Notes: generated by a model not told the origin, from the letters alone. A stretch of DNA of 64,000 bases from Thermobacillus xylanilyticus (GCF_907165215.1 NZ_CAJRAY010000085.1:1-64000); one strand, 5' to 3'. Positions 27,345-37,497 are shown, counted from the stretch's first letter. Program-made: numbers and translations.

Positions 27345-28210
27345 AGAAGCGCGGAATGTTTCTGATCGGGCTCGGCGTGCTGCTGCTCGTCATCGTGCTG
27401 TCCGGATCGATGTTCATCGCGAAGGAAGGGGAGTACAAGGTCGTGCTCCGCTTCGGCGAAGCGACGCGCATTCATACCGAACCCGGCATCAAGTTCAAGG
27501 TGCCGTTCATCGAATCCGTCCGGACGCTGCCGAAGTACCAGAAAGTCTACGACAGCGAGCCGACGCTGATTCTGACGAACGACAAGAAGCCGATCTATGT
27601 GGACAACTACACGGTCTGGCGGATCAGCGATCCGCAGAAGTTCCTGCGTTCGCTGAATACGGTATCGAACGCGGAAAGCCGGATTTCCGACGCCGTGTAC
27701 AACGCGGTGCGACGGAAACTGTCGGAGATCGAATACGGCAACATTATCAGCGAGAATACGGCGCGCGGCGACCTGAACGAGGAAATTACCAAGATCGTCG
27801 CCGATGTCGCCGCGAATCAGGGCTACGGCATCGAAGTGATCGACGTCCGCATCAAGCGGACCGACCTGCCGCCGGAGAACAAGGAATCGGTCTATAACCG
27901 GATGATCTCGGACCGGCAATCGATCGCCGCGGGCTATCTGTCCGAGGGCGACGAGGAGTCGCGCAAGATTACGTCGAACGCCGACCGCCAGGCGAAGGAG
28001 CTGCTCGCCGAAGCCGAGGCGAAGGCGAAGAAGATCATCGCCGAAGGGGAGCAGGAAGCGGCCCGCATCTACAACGAAGCGTACGGGAAAGATCCGGAAT
28101 TCTACGAGCTGTACCGCACGCTGGAAAGCTATGTGAAGACGTTCGAAGGCGAACCGGTCATCATGATGCCGATCGACTCGCCGTACGCCCGCCTGCTGCT
28201 GGGCGAATGA
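27341..28210 (+). CDS. hflC: HflC-like SPFH/prohibitin membrane protein
   Basis: Partner of HflK. It has an N-terminal transmembrane helix (~6-26), an SPFH domain (GEYKVVLRFGEATR) and the conserved HflC region DVRIKRTDLPPENKESVYNR, followed by an Ala/Glu coiled coil (AKELLAEAEAKAKK). The length is 289 residues. Translation is coupled to hflK by the ATGA overlap. A strong hairpin ends the operon. Confidence 0.93.
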   Translation: MKKRGMFLIGLGVLLLVIVLSGSMFIAKEGEYKVVLRFGEATRIHTEPGIKFKVPFIESVRTLPKYQKVYDSEPTLILTNDKKPIYVDNYTVWRISDPQKFLRSLNTVSNAESRISDAVYNAVRRKLSEIEYGNIISENTARGDLNEEITKIVADVAANQGYGIEVIDVRIKRTDLPPENKESVYNRMISDRQSIAAGYLSEGDEESRKITSNADRQAKELLAEAEAKAKKIIAEGEQEAARIYNEAYGKDPEFYELYRTLESYVKTFEGEPVIMMPIDSPYARLLLGE

Positions 28211-28223
28211 TACGGGACATGCG

Positions 28224-28263
28224 AAAACGGCCGATCAGGAGATATTCTCCTGACGGCCGTTTT
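28224..28263 (+). terminator. Terminator of hflKC
   Basis: AAAACGGCCG-TCAGGAGA pairs with TCCTGA-GGCCGTTTT, a long near-perfect stem with A and T flanks. Confidence 0.88.
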
Positions 28264-28343
28264 GGGTTGGCGGCGCCGGACCGGTTGGGTTGATCCATGA
28301 AACGTCGAATTCCGTCTGTTTATTTTCCGAGGCGTGTAGTAGA

Positions 28344-29609
28344 ATGATGGGGAGTCGAATACTGCTTCGGGGAAAGGCAGACGGATCCGTCATGAGGAAA
28401 CTGCGCGGCGCGCTGCAGCACATCAAGCTGGAACTTGGGCCGGACGCGTGGCACAATTTCCGGATCGATACATCGGCGTCGCTGCTGTTCGCTTTCTTCA
28501 ATGTCGTCTACAACCAGTTCTACATTGCGATGGCCTTGCGCGCGGGAGCGACCGACTTTCAGGCCGGATTGCTCGCCGCGGCGCCGGCCGTCGGGCTGAT
28601 GCTGTCGCCGGTATGGGCTTCGTTCATCGAGCGGTCGCAGCCGCGCCCGTACATGGTCTGGCCGAATCTGATCGGCCGCGCGTTGATCGTGCTGCCGGCG
28701 TTCTTCGGCGTGCCGGTCGTCTTCGTCGCGACCGCGCTGGTCTTCCAGCTGCTGATGGGGGTGCAGGCGCCCGCATACGCCGCGCTTATTCCGCGGATGT
28801 ACCCGCCTCGCCACCGCGGCCGGCTCATGGGCAATGTCCGCGTCGCAATGGTCGTGCTCATGATCCCGATGGCCTACGCGGTCGGCCGGTGGATGGACGA
28901 AGCGGGGTCGGGCGGGCCGCTGGCGGCGGCGGCCGTGCTCGGCGTCCTGTCGATTCTTCTGTTCACGCGGATTCGGGAATCCGAGCCGGTGAAAACCTCG
29001 TCCGACCCGCCGCGGCGCGACGGACTCAAGGGCCAATGGCAGCTCGTGAGGGAGAGCAAGGAGCTGAGCCTGTTCCTGCTGGCCACGACGTTCACCGGCT
29101 TCTGCAACATCGCGGCCGGGCCGCTGTACCAGATCATCCAGGTGGACCGGCTGGCGCTCTCGAACGTGGAGATCGGCTATGCGCGGATCGTCTACTATGT
29201 CTTTCTGCTCGCGTCCTATTTCGTGGCCGGCTGGGTGATCGACCGGTATTCGGCGCGGCACACGGTGGTATACGGCCTCGCCGCGTTCGCGATCGTGCCG
29301 GTGCTGTACGCCCTGTTCGGCAATTACCCGGCCGTCCTCGCGGGCAGCGCCGTGCTCGCCATCGGCGACGCGATCTGGGACATCGGGTTCATGACCTACG
29401 TGTTCCGCCTGGCGCCGGGACGGGAGGCCGCAGCCTTCGGCCTGCACATGATGCTGTTCGGCATCCGGGGTACGATCGGCCCGATCCTGTCAACGGCGTT
29501 GTCCGGCATCGGCGTGCCGATGACCGCGCTGCTGGCCGCCGCCGCGCTGTTCGGCTGGATGGGCGTGGCGCTCTTCCTGCTCCTCGGCAGACGGACCCGA
29601 CACGCATAA
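28344..29609 (+). CDS. Major facilitator superfamily transporter
   Basis: About 420 residues with twelve predicted transmembrane segments. The first follows the conserved-looking WHNFRIDTSASLLFAF, and a loop-2 basic motif PRHRGRLMGN resembles the MFS A motif. The substrate is unknown. The start is uncertain: ATG 28344/28347 and ATG 28392 are in frame and none has an ideal ribosome site. Monocistronic, with a bidirectional terminator to yhbH. Confidence 0.82.
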   Translation: MMGSRILLRGKADGSVMRKLRGALQHIKLELGPDAWHNFRIDTSASLLFAFFNVVYNQFYIAMALRAGATDFQAGLLAAAPAVGLMLSPVWASFIERSQPRPYMVWPNLIGRALIVLPAFFGVPVVFVATALVFQLLMGVQAPAYAALIPRMYPPRHRGRLMGNVRVAMVVLMIPMAYAVGRWMDEAGSGGPLAAAAVLGVLSILLFTRIRESEPVKTSSDPPRRDGLKGQWQLVRESKELSLFLLATTFTGFCNIAAGPLYQIIQVDRLALSNVEIGYARIVYYVFLLASYFVAGWVIDRYSARHTVVYGLAAFAIVPVLYALFGNYPAVLAGSAVLAIGDAIWDIGFMTYVFRLAPGREAAAFGLHMMLFGIRGTIGPILSTALSGIGVPMTALLAAAALFGWMGVALFLLLGRRTRHA

Positions 29610-29612
29610 ACG

Positions 29613-29641
29613 GAAGCCGCCGGCTTGCTGCCGGCGGCTTC
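29613..29641. terminator. Bidirectional terminator between the MFS gene and yhbH
   Basis: GAAGCCGCCGGC and GCCGGCGGCTTC form a perfect 12 bp stem with a 5-base loop. Confidence 0.75.
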
Positions 29642-29646
29642 GTACG

Positions 29647-30804
29647 TCATACGGCGGGCTGTTCGCGTCTGTGGAAGAACGATTTGAGCGCGGCGTAGAC
29701 TTCATTTTTTTCCCGGATGACATAATAGAGAAACCGCGGATACGTGATATGTTTGTAGGCCGACATCAGCGTGCTGGACCGGTTGTACTGGTTCACTTCG
29801 CCGTAACCGAACAGGTTCGACCGCTTGAGCAGCTCCCCGATCAGCTTCACACAGCGCTCGTTGTCGCTCGTCAGGTTGTCGCCGTCGGAGAAATGGAACG
29901 GATAGATGTTGTACGAAGACGGCGGGTACCGGGAGTCGATGATCTCGAGCGCCTTCATATACGCGGAGGAGCAGATGGTGCCCCCGCTCTCGCCGCGGTT
30001 GAAAAATTCGTCCTCCGACACTTCCTTCGCTTCCGTATGGTGGGCGATGAACACGATTTCGACGTTCTCGTAGCGGTGCCTCAAGAAGCGGGTCATCCAG
30101 AAGAAAAACGTGCGCGCGACGTACTTTTCGAAGCTGCCCATGGAACCCGAAGTGTCCATCATGGCCAGCACGACCGCGTTCGATGTCGGCTGCACGATCT
30201 CTTCCCATGTCTTGTAGCGCAGGTCGTCCGGCGAAATGCCGTGGATGCCCGGTCTGCCGCTGAGCGCGTTGCGGCGGAGGTTCTCGAGAATGGTCCGCTT
30301 CTTGTCGATGTTGGACGAGAGGCCTTTCTTGCGGATGTCGTTGAACCGGATGTCCTTCGTCTGCAGTCGGTTTTTGTCCTTCGGGCTGAGAAAAGGCAGT
30401 TCCAGTTCGGCGAACAGCATCGTTTCGATTTCTTCGAGCGTCACTTCCGCCTCGATCACGTCTTCCCCGGGCTGATCGCCCGCTCCTTCGCCCGCTCCGC
30501 CGTTTCCGGACGGGTCAATGCCGATCACGTCGCCGACCGAGCTGTTGCCGTCTCCCTGGCCGACATGCCGGCTCTTGTTGTAATTGTAGATAAAACGGTA
30601 TTCGTCCAGACTGCGGATCGGCACTTTGATGATCTGTTTGCCGTCGGAAAGGATGATGTTCTCTTCGGATACCAGGTCCGGCAAGTTTTGTCGGACGGCT
30701 TCCCGCACTTTCTGCTGGTGCCTCGCCTGATCCTGGTAGCCCTTGCGATGCAGCGACCAATCTTCCCGCGAAACGATGAACGACGGCTGGCCGGCTTCCA
30801 TCAT
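29647..30804 (-). CDS. yhbH: YhbH/DUF444 sporulation protein
   Basis: A 385-residue DUF444 protein. The N-terminus is charged and includes a [20 protein letters not shown] region. The C-terminal half has a von Willebrand A-like metal-binding motif ([17 protein letters not shown]). Members are co-expressed with PrkA and SpoVR in sporulating bacilli and stationary-phase enterobacteria. The ATG follows GGGAGGTG. Convergent with the MFS gene. Confidence 0.93.
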   Translation of the reverse strand: MMEAGQPSFIVSREDWSLHRKGYQDQARHQQKVREAVRQNLPDLVSEENIILSDGKQIIKVPIRSLDEYRFIYNYNKSRHVGQGDGNSSVGDVIGIDPSGNGGAGEGAGDQPGEDVIEAEVTLEEIETMLFAELELPFLSPKDKNRLQTKDIRFNDIRKKGLSSNIDKKRTILENLRRNALSGRPGIHGISPDDLRYKTWEEIVQPTSNAVVLAMMDTSGSMGSFEKYVARTFFFWMTRFLRHRYENVEIVFIAHHTEAKEVSEDEFFNRGESGGTICSSAYMKALEIIDSRYPPSSYNIYPFHFSDGDNLTSDNERCVKLIGELLKRSNLFGYGEVNQYNRSSTLMSAYKHITYPRFLYYVIREKNEVYAALKSFFHRREQPAV

Positions 30805-31015
30805 GGACTTGCACCTCCCGCATCGACAACTTGCCGTTTTCTATTCAATATATTCACGGCGAAGGCGGTTATGTGATGAAGGGCTTGCCCAATCCGGAAA
30901 TGCCGGGACGAGGCGCGGGCGATTTGATTGCGGGGTTAGACGCGCGGTATAGTGATGACAGAGGGAAAAAGCGGCAGGCGGCCCGGCAACTCGGCCGCCT
31001 GCATGTTCGCGGTGT
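30805..31015. other. Intergenic region with a minus-strand terminator
   Basis: No convincing gene. At 30974-31002 GCAGGCGGCC and GGCCGCCTGC form a strong stem. Read on the minus strand it is followed within a few bases by TTTTT (complement of 30966-30970), so it terminates the small membrane protein gene to its right. A short plus-strand frame here lacks a ribosome site. Confidence 0.6.
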
Positions 31016-31432
31016 TTACTGAACGATGAGCCCGATCACGAACAGGGTGCTCGTGCCGGCAAGCAAAATGGCGTTGAAGACGAGTCCGAGAATGGCGAAT
31101 ACGCGCCGCCGGTTCCGGATGACGCAGCCGACGATGCCCAGCACGACGCCGACGACGGACAGCAGCAAGCCGAGGAGGATCAGCAAGGATCCGATCACGA
31201 GCGGGATGTTCCCGGCAACTTCATCCGGTCCCGGCATTGCGATCACGCCGCCCTCGGTCGTGTATTCGGCCATTCCGGCGAGCGTGGCGCCAAATCCGAC
31301 AATCGCCAGCAAGATGCTGACAAGCCCGATGACGAAGGACGCGATGCCGGGGCCGGAATGCTTCAGGGGCGCGGAATTCACCTCCGGCTGCACAGGGGTC
31401 ATGAATTGCGATTGTTCCTGAGACCCTTCCAC
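31016..31432 (-). CDS. DUF4190-like small membrane protein
   Basis: About 138 residues: a Gln/Glu-rich cytosolic head, then three hydrophobic segments (GIASFVIGLVSILLAIVGF, a second with LVIGSLLILLGLLLSVVGVV and a C-terminal one). This resembles DUF4190-type membrane proteins. GTG 31432 is proposed because GGGAGG lies 10 bases upstream, and the ATG at 31468 overlaps a TATAAT on the same strand (complement of 31467-31472). ATG 31450 is another option. Function unknown. Confidence 0.65.
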   Translation of the reverse strand: MEGSQEQSQFMTPVQPEVNSAPLKHSGPGIASFVIGLVSILLAIVGFGATLAGMAEYTTEGGVIAMPGPDEVAGNIPLVIGSLLILLGLLLSVVGVVLGIVGCVIRNRRRVFAILGLVFNAILLAGTSTLFVIGLIVQ

Positions 31433-31482
31433 TTGCCCATTGCCTCCCATTTGTCGTAATGTGACCATTATAACCTGACGGA

Positions 31483-31956
31483 ATGGATGTGAAAACCTTG
31501 AATTGGAAAAAACATGCCGCCATCGGGGCGATTTATGCGGGACTTGCCGTCGCGTTCGGCGCGTTCGGCGCGCACGTGCTGGAGGCACGGCTGTCCCAGG
31601 ATTCGCTCTCGACGTATGAGACGGCCGCCCGCTATCATATGTACCATGCGCTCGGGCTCGTGCTGACGGCGATTCTGGCCGGACGCGCGGAAGCGGGAGC
31701 GACCGGACGGCTGTTCGCCTGGGCCTTGCGGCTGCTGCATGCCGGCATCTGGCTGTTCTCGGGCAGCCTGTATGCGCTTGTTTTGACCGGGACGGGGTGG
31801 CTCGGCGCGATTACGCCGCTGGGCGGAGTGTCCTGGGTCGCCGGCTGGGGGCTCGCGGCTGCCGCGCTTCTGCGTTCCGGCCGCCAGCTCCCGGCGGTCG
31901 GAAATTGTAATCGCGGTCACAAAAATAATGCCGAATCCGGCCAAAATCCGGTATAA
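31483..31956 (+). CDS. DUF423 family membrane protein
   Basis: A 157-residue protein with four hydrophobic segments. The N-terminal GAIYAGLAVAFGAFGAHVLE and YHMYHALGLV motifs are typical of the DUF423 (YgdD/YwdK) family, whose function is unknown. It is divergent from the preceding membrane protein gene, with promoters overlapping. The ribosome site is weak. Confidence 0.85.
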   Translation: MDVKTLNWKKHAAIGAIYAGLAVAFGAFGAHVLEARLSQDSLSTYETAARYHMYHALGLVLTAILAGRAEAGATGRLFAWALRLLHAGIWLFSGSLYALVLTGTGWLGAITPLGGVSWVAGWGLAAAALLRSGRQLPAVGNCNRGHKNNAESGQNPV

Positions 31957-32084
31957 TGAAAAAGATGAATTTTCCATCGCCCCGCAAGCCATACGGCTCG
32001 CGCCGTGCTCTTTCGGTCGGGCGCGGCCGTCAAGCGGTGTAATAGATCTGCATCATGTCGTGTCGGGAAGGATGGTTCGCGCAA

Positions 32085-33986
32085 ATGGCATTGCATGATC
32101 CGGCCCACGAAGGCAAGCTGCGACGGGGTCCTTCCGCTTCGACCGCCGCCCCGGTGATCTGGATCAGCGGAGCGGTTGCCGCATGGGCCGCGGCGGCTCC
32201 CCTGTTGATGCCGGGACAGGCGGCCGTATGGACGACTGCCGTGGCGGCAGTGACCGGATTTGCTGCAGCAACGGTCCTCGCCTTCAGACGCCCGAAACGG
32301 GGAAGCGCGGCAGCCGCGCCTGTCCGTGAAGCGGGCGAGACGATTTTCCGACACGCTCCGTTTCCCATCGTCATCGCGGATGCGAAGGGACATGTCCGGG
32401 AAGCCAATGAAGAAACCTTGCAATTATACGGGTATGAACGTGTCGAATTGAGCCGGTTTTCGCTGCCGGAACTGGCGCCCCCCGCCTCGCGAAGCGCGCT
32501 GATGGAAGGCCTGAAAGCGGCGGCGGCCGGGGAGAGGCGGCAGGTCGAACTGGCCATGCTGCACAAGAGCGGTTACGAATTGGATATCCGGCTTTTGCTT
32601 TCGCCCTGCCCCCTGCAAAGCGGCGAGCCCGGCATCGTCGCGCTCATCCAGGACATCGGGGAGCAGAAGCGCAGCTCGGAACGGATTCGCTATCTTGCGT
32701 ACTACGACGACATGACCGGGCTGCCGAATCGGCGATTGTTCATGGCTACGCTGACGGAAACACTTTCCCGCCCGCGTCCGTCCGACCGGAAAGCGGCGGT
32801 TCTGTACCTGGATCTTGACCGTTTCAAACTGGTGAACGATTCGTTCGGGCGGGATTTCGGCGACATGCTGCTGCTGCAAGTGGCGGAACGGCTGTCGCGC
32901 AATCTGGGAGAGAGCGATCTGGCGGCACGGATGGAGGGCGACGAGTTCGCCGTCCTGTACGACGGCGTCGCTTCGGAATCGGAAGCGCTGGAACGGGCGC
33001 AGCTGTTGCTCCGGCTTCTGGAAGAGCCGTTCGAGCTGCAGGGTCATCCGTTCCACCTCAGTGCCAGCATCGGCATTGCCCTGGCCAGTGCCGGCTGCGA
33101 TCCGGCCGGGGTGATCAAGCAGGCCGACATTGCGCTCGGCCTGGTGAAGGACAACGGCCGCAACGGCTGCATGCTCTACACCGGCGAGACGGACAATTCC
33201 TCGCTCGAGCGGCTGACGATGCAGCACGAGATGAAGCTGGCGCTTGCACGCGGAGATTTCCGGCTGTTCTATCAGCCGCAGTACGAGATCGAGACGGGAC
33301 GCCTGATCGGGATGGAGGCGCTGCTTCGCTGGCAGCATCCCGAACGGGGCATGATTCCGCCGGGAGAGTTCATTCCGATCGCGGAGGAGAGCGGCCTGAT
33401 CGTCCAGTTGGGCGATTGGGTGCTGGCCGAGGCATGCAGGCAGAACAAAACCTGGCAGTCCCTCGGACTGCCGGCCGTGCCGGTGTCCGTCAATCTGTCG
33501 ATGCGGCAGTTTCTGCAGCGCAACCTGAAGGAGCGGGTGGAGCGCATTCTGGCCGAAACGGGACTGGAGCCGCAGTATCTGGAACTGGAGATTACCGAAT
33601 CCATGACGATGGACGTGAAATACGCGACGGCCTGTCTGCTGGAGTTGGCGGAACTCGGCGTGCGCATCAGCATCGACGACTTCGGCACCGGGTACAGTTC
33701 GTTTCATCATCTGAAAAATTTCCCGATCCATCGTCTGAAGATCGACCGCTCGTTCGTCCGCGATATCCGGCAGGATCCGAACGATGCGGCGATCGTCGCG
33801 GCCATCATCGCGATGGCGCACAATTTGAATCTGCCGGTCATCGCGGAGGGTGTGGAGTCCGAGGATCAGCTCCACTTTCTGAAGACGCACCGCTGCGACG
33901 GTTTCCAGGGGTATTATCGCAGTCCGCCCGTGCCGGTGCAGGATGCGGAATCGCTGCTGCGCGAAGCCGGCGGGCGGGCGGACTGA
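32085..33986 (+). CDS. PAS-GGDEF-EAL cyclic-di-GMP protein
   Basis: Two hydrophobic segments (~residues 20-70) anchor a PAS domain (~95-205), a GGDEF domain (~215-375) and an EAL domain (~390-630). The signature in the GGDEF domain reads EGDEF, so cyclase activity is doubtful. The EAL domain has EALLRW, the ITES and DDFGTGYSS motifs and LKIDRSF, so c-di-GMP phosphodiesterase activity is likely. ATG 32085 (12 bases after GGGAAGGA) and ATG 32055 (no ribosome site) are both possible starts. Monocistronic. Confidence 0.88.
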   Translation: MALHDPAHEGKLRRGPSASTAAPVIWISGAVAAWAAAAPLLMPGQAAVWTTAVAAVTGFAAATVLAFRRPKRGSAAAAPVREAGETIFRHAPFPIVIADAKGHVREANEETLQLYGYERVELSRFSLPELAPPASRSALMEGLKAAAAGERRQVELAMLHKSGYELDIRLLLSPCPLQSGEPGIVALIQDIGEQKRSSERIRYLAYYDDMTGLPNRRLFMATLTETLSRPRPSDRKAAVLYLDLDRFKLVNDSFGRDFGDMLLLQVAERLSRNLGESDLAARMEGDEFAVLYDGVASESEALERAQLLLRLLEEPFELQGHPFHLSASIGIALASAGCDPAGVIKQADIALGLVKDNGRNGCMLYTGETDNSSLERLTMQHEMKLALARGDFRLFYQPQYEIETGRLIGMEALLRWQHPERGMIPPGEFIPIAEESGLIVQLGDWVLAEACRQNKTWQSLGLPAVPVSVNLSMRQFLQRNLKERVERILAETGLEPQYLELEITESMTMDVKYATACLLELAELGVRISIDDFGTGYSSFHHLKNFPIHRLKIDRSFVRDIRQDPNDAAIVAAIIAMAHNLNLPVIAEGVESEDQLHFLKTHRCDGFQGYYRSPPVPVQDAESLLREAGGRAD

Positions 33987-34001
33987 AGCGGGCCGGCGGG
34001 A

Positions 34002-34580
34002 TCAGGTCTCGATGAAATCGTCGATCTCGAACAGCCCGAACGTATAAACTTTCTTCTCGTCGACATGGTACACCGTGACGGTGTACATGGATTCGTCAAG
34101 ATTGATAATGCGGCAAGGCACGCTCAGCTTGATGCCGCGCCCGCGGTTGACATTGAGCCGGACCAGCCGGTTGCCCGCAATGTATCCGCGAATGCGTTCC
34201 ATCGCTTTGTCGATGCAGCCCGTGGAGTCGCCGTCATCGGCGGCTCCTTTTGCATTGCCGCCGGCCGTTTCCCGGGAGTTCCCGGTTGACGGGGCCAACG
34301 GCTCACTTGCTTCTGCCAGACGAAAGACTGATTCTGCTGCGACCGTTTTCCCATTTGCGAGCTCCGCCGGAGTCGGAAGCGGGTTCGATTGATGCGGTCC
34401 CTGGGCGGCCTGTTGGATGGGACTTCCGGTCTCGATGCCCGATTTGATCCGATAGTCCGTGAAGCCGCTTCGGTTCAGCGCCGACACGAGATGTTCCAGC
34501 GCCGTTGCGTCCGTGTCGCTTTCGATCATCAGATCCACGTTGAAAATGTACAGGTTTCTCCACGAAGTTTTGACTTTCAT
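34002..34580 (-). CDS. Uncharacterised protein with two small domains and a variable middle
   Basis: A 192-residue soluble protein I do not recognise. Residues 1-50 look like a small alpha/beta domain (NLYIFNVDLMIESDTDATAL). Residues ~60-115 are low-complexity and probably disordered. Residues ~118-192 form a beta-rich domain (GYIAGNRLVRLNVNRGRGIK, TVTVYHVDEKKVYTFGLFEI). Start at ATG 34580 with GAGGGG upstream. It sits tail-to-tail with the PAS-GGDEF-EAL gene. Confidence 0.7.
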   Translation of the reverse strand: MKVKTSWRNLYIFNVDLMIESDTDATALEHLVSALNRSGFTDYRIKSGIETGSPIQQAAQGPHQSNPLPTPAELANGKTVAAESVFRLAEASEPLAPSTGNSRETAGGNAKGAADDGDSTGCIDKAMERIRGYIAGNRLVRLNVNRGRGIKLSVPCRIINLDESMYTVTVYHVDEKKVYTFGLFEIDDFIET

Positions 34581-34758
34581 CTCTCTAACGCCCCTCACCT
34601 TTCCTGATCATATTGTATCACGCATGGGTCCGCGGGCATAGATTTTCACCCAAAAAAAGCAACGAAAAGAAGGACAGGACGCCTGCCCTTACGGGCCGGG
34701 AGCGTTGGGAATAGGTTAGGAATAGAGTTGCAGAAATTCCTGACAAAGGGTGATCGGA

Positions 34759-35061
34759 ATGATCCGGCTGGTACCCATGCCGTTTGAAGGAGGCGTTGCC
34801 CTGGGCGTGGAAGTCCTTCTGCCGAAAACGACGCTCCTGGCTATCACGACCGATGTCGGATATATCATGTGTGGCGCACTGGATGTGGCGCTGCTCAACG
34901 AGAGGCTGCGCGACCGCGGCATCGTGGCGGGCAGGGCCGTCGGCGTGCGCACGCTCGAGCAGCTGATGGAAGCACCGCTGGAGTCGGTGACGACAGCGGC
35001 CGAAGCGCGCGGCATCCTGCCGGGCATGCGCGGGGCCGACGCGTTGAAGATGATGGTCTGA
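34759..35061 (+). CDS. YunC/DUF1805 family protein
   Basis: A 100-residue protein with the strongly conserved YunC core GYIMCGALDVALLNERLRDR followed by IVAGRAVGVRTLEQL and APLESVT. The structure of YunC is known but its function is not. ATG 34759 follows AAAGGGTGAT. Single gene with its own terminator. Confidence 0.88.
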   Translation: MIRLVPMPFEGGVALGVEVLLPKTTLLAITTDVGYIMCGALDVALLNERLRDRGIVAGRAVGVRTLEQLMEAPLESVTTAAEARGILPGMRGADALKMMV

Positions 35062-35078
35062 CCCGTTCGGCAGTATAG

Positions 35079-35123
35079 CGGCCGTCCTGAACGTTTCTTG
35101 AACCGGACGGCCGTTTCTGTTTG
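35079..35123 (+). terminator. Terminator of the YunC-like gene
   Basis: CGGCCGTCC pairs with GGACGGCCG and is followed by TTTCTGTTTG. Confidence 0.75.
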
Positions 35124-35161
35124 TTTGCGGTCGGATTCAGACTCTTGCACATCCGGCAATG

Positions 35162-35198
35162 AAAAACGGCCGCTCAGGAGGCGCCTGAAACGACCGTA
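35162..35198 (-). terminator. Terminator of the mtnK-mtnA operon
   Basis: Read on the minus strand, ACGGTCG and CGGCCGT plus an inner TCAGG/CCTGA pair form a stem followed by TTTTT. Confidence 0.75.
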
Positions 35199-35205
35199 AT
35201 CCGCT

Positions 35206-36270
35206 TCAACGGGTCTCGAACAGTTTGCGCAGGTTGACGTCGTAAGGCGGACGCACGATGCCCTTCTCGGTGATGATCGCGTCGACGTACTCGGCTGGCG
35301 TCACGTCGAAGGCCGGATTGTAGACGCGGACGCCGTGCGGAGCGGTCCTGCGGCCGAACCCTTCGGTGATTTCTTCCGCCGGGCGCTCTTCGATCGGAAT
35401 CTCCGCGCCGGTCGGCGTGTTCAGATCGATCGTCGACAGCGGGCAGGCGACATAGAACGGAATGCCGTGCGCCTTCGCCAGCACGGCGACGCCGTAGGTG
35501 CCGATCTTGTTCGCGACGTCGCCGTTCGCCGCCACCCGGTCGGTGCCGACGATGACCGCCTGCACCCAGCCGGAACGCATGACCGCGGCGGCCATGTTGT
35601 CGCAGATGAGCGTGACATCAATGCCGGCCTGATGCAGTTCGAACGCCGTCAGGCGCGCGCCCTGCAGCACGGGGCGCGTCTCGTCCGCGAACACTCGCAG
35701 CTTGATGCCGCGTTCGGCGGCGAGATAGAACGGCGCCAGGGCCGTGCCGTATTTCGCCGTTGCCAGGCCGCCGGCGTTGCAGTGGGTGAGCACGCCCATG
35801 CCGTCCGCAAGCAGCGTGAGCGCATGCTCGCCGATCAGCCGGTTCGTCTCGATGTCTTCGGCGTGGATCGCTTCCGCTTCGCGGACAAGCGCTTCCTGGC
35901 AGCTATCCGCCGGGGCGCCGCTTGCCGCAAGCGCTTCGGCGCGCGCGGTCATCCGGTCGAGCGCCCAGAACAGGTTGACGGCGGTCGGCCGGGATGTCGC
36001 CAGATATTCGGCGTGGCGCTTCACCGCGTCCAGCCAGGCGTCCGTTCCGCCCTGGACCGCCTTCGCGGAACCGAGCACGACGCCGTAAGCGGCGGCGATG
36101 CCGATCGCGGGCGCGCCGCGCACGGCGAGGCTGCGGATCGCCTCCCATACTTCTTCCGGCGTGTCAAGATGCAGATACTCGATGCGTTCGGGAAGCTGCC
36201 GCTGATCGAGCAGTTCGAGCTGCGAGCCTGTCCAGTTCAGCGGCGAGAGCGGTTGATGGGTTGTCGTCAT
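35206..36270 (-). CDS. mtnA: S-methyl-5-thioribose-1-phosphate isomerase
   Basis: Methionine-salvage enzyme converting methylthioribose-1-phosphate to methylthioribulose-1-phosphate. A 354-residue eIF2B-alpha-like protein with [14 protein letters not shown], the catalytic-loop cysteine in [10 protein letters not shown], the Asp region [20 protein letters not shown] and the [14 protein letters not shown] end. It follows mtnK on the same strand with a 6 bp gap. Confidence 0.95.
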   Translation of the reverse strand: MTTTHQPLSPLNWTGSQLELLDQRQLPERIEYLHLDTPEEVWEAIRSLAVRGAPAIGIAAAYGVVLGSAKAVQGGTDAWLDAVKRHAEYLATSRPTAVNLFWALDRMTARAEALAASGAPADSCQEALVREAEAIHAEDIETNRLIGEHALTLLADGMGVLTHCNAGGLATAKYGTALAPFYLAAERGIKLRVFADETRPVLQGARLTAFELHQAGIDVTLICDNMAAAVMRSGWVQAVIVGTDRVAANGDVANKIGTYGVAVLAKAHGIPFYVACPLSTIDLNTPTGAEIPIEERPAEEITEGFGRRTAPHGVRVYNPAFDVTPAEYVDAIITEKGIVRPPYDVNLRKLFETR

Positions 36271-36276
36271 GATGAA

Positions 36277-37497
36277 TTATCCTTTCAGAGCGGCTGCCGC
36301 TTCGCGGGCCGCGTCGATTGCGAAGTCAATGGATTCGGCGCCGCGATTGCCCTTGATCAACGCCTTGCCGATGCGGAGCGCGATGCGCTGCGCTTTCTCC
36401 CGGACGGCTGCGTCGGGGATGCGGTCGATGTCGGCGACGTGCGCCAGACCGACGATGCGGCGGACCATTTTGCACCCGGCGTAACCGATCGAGTCCTGCA
36501 GCAGTCGGCGCATGTAGTCGTCCTGGTAGCCGGCCGCCCGCGCGGCGAGCCGGTCGACGTTCTTCTCGTTCCAATGTGCCCGGAACTTCCGGTCGAACTG
36601 CGTCCAGATGCTCTTCACCGTCTCCAGCAGATATTCGCGGTACGACGTTCTGGAAGCTTCGTCGGCGCTCCAGTGGAGCTGGCCGGCGTAGTTCAGCAGC
36701 AGGTTGCCGATAACCGCGCCGATGTCGAAGCCCATCGGACCGTAGTATGCGAATTCGGGGTCGATCACTTTCGTCGAATCTTCGCGGACGAAGATGCTGC
36801 CCGTATGCAGGTCGCCATGCAGCAGCGCCTGGCCCTGCGTCAGAAATTTCTCGCGCAGCAGCGCGACTTCGAAATGCAGCTTCTCGTCGGTCCGCAGCGC
36901 TTCGGCTTCGTCTTCGATCGCCGCGTCGTAATTGTTGTTCGACGAGACGGTGTACGGGTCGTCGAAGATGAGATCTTCGGTGATCTTGCACAGTTCCGGA
37001 TTGATGAACCGGCCGGCCTGCACTTTCTTCTCCTGCTGGTTCATGCCGAGATCGGATGTGAAGAACAGCGTGTTCGCGAGGAACGTCGAGATATGATCGG
37101 CGAACAGCGGATAGCGGCGGCACTGCATCAGCCCGCTGCGCATGATGATATGGTCGCTCAGATCTTCCATGACGGTGAGCGCCAGATCCGGGTCGTACTT
37201 GTACACTTTCGGCACGAGGCCCGGCGCAAGGCGGCCTTCCTGGATCAGCGCCTCGCTCTCGATGCGCGAACGGTCGAGCGTCAGCGGCCAGGATTCCCCG
37301 ACAACCTTCGCGTAGGGGAGCGCCTGCTTGACGATGAGGCTGCGGCCCGATTGCTCGTCGCGGATATGGAAGACGAGGTTCAGGTTGCCGTCCCCGATCT
37401 CGCGGCACGTCAGCTCGGCTCCCTGCGGGAAGACGCCTTCAATCCGGCGGGCGAGCTCGATCGCTTCCGATTCGGTAAGCGGATGGTATTCGGACAA
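36277..37497 (-). CDS. mtnK: S-methyl-5-thioribose kinase
   Basis: Phosphorylates methylthioribose at C1, the step before MtnA. The aminoglycoside-phosphotransferase-like fold shows EIGDGNLNLVFHI, KQALPYAKVVGESWPL, the catalytic LLHGDLHTGSIF and VIDPEFAYYGPMGFD. TTG 37497 is preferred because GGAGG lies 8 bases upstream; the in-frame GTG at 37506 overlaps that site. About 406 residues. No S-box riboswitch was recognised upstream, unlike the B. subtilis mtnKA operon. Confidence 0.93.
   Translation of the reverse strand: MSEYHPLTESEAIELARRIEGVFPQGAELTCREIGDGNLNLVFHIRDEQSGRSLIVKQALPYAKVVGESWPLTLDRSRIESEALIQEGRLAPGLVPKVYKYDPDLALTVMEDLSDHIIMRSGLMQCRRYPLFADHISTFLANTLFFTSDLGMNQQEKKVQAGRFINPELCKITEDLIFDDPYTVSSNNNYDAAIEDEAEALRTDEKLHFEVALLREKFLTQGQALLHGDLHTGSIFVREDSTKVIDPEFAYYGPMGFDIGAVIGNLLLNYAGQLHWSADEASRTSYREYLLETVKSIWTQFDRKFRAHWNEKNVDRLAARAAGYQDDYMRRLLQDSIGYAGCKMVRRIVGLAHVADIDRIPDAAVREKAQRIALRIGKALIKGNRGAESIDFAIDAAREAAAALKG

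Noticed and set aside
28290-28343. N-terminal extension of the MFS transporter from TTG 28290
   Set aside because: No ribosome site, and the extra residues do not resemble an MFS N-terminus.
30831-31022. Short plus-strand gene of about 63 codons
   Set aside because: No ribosome site, and its end overlaps the minus-strand terminator and the stop of the membrane protein gene.
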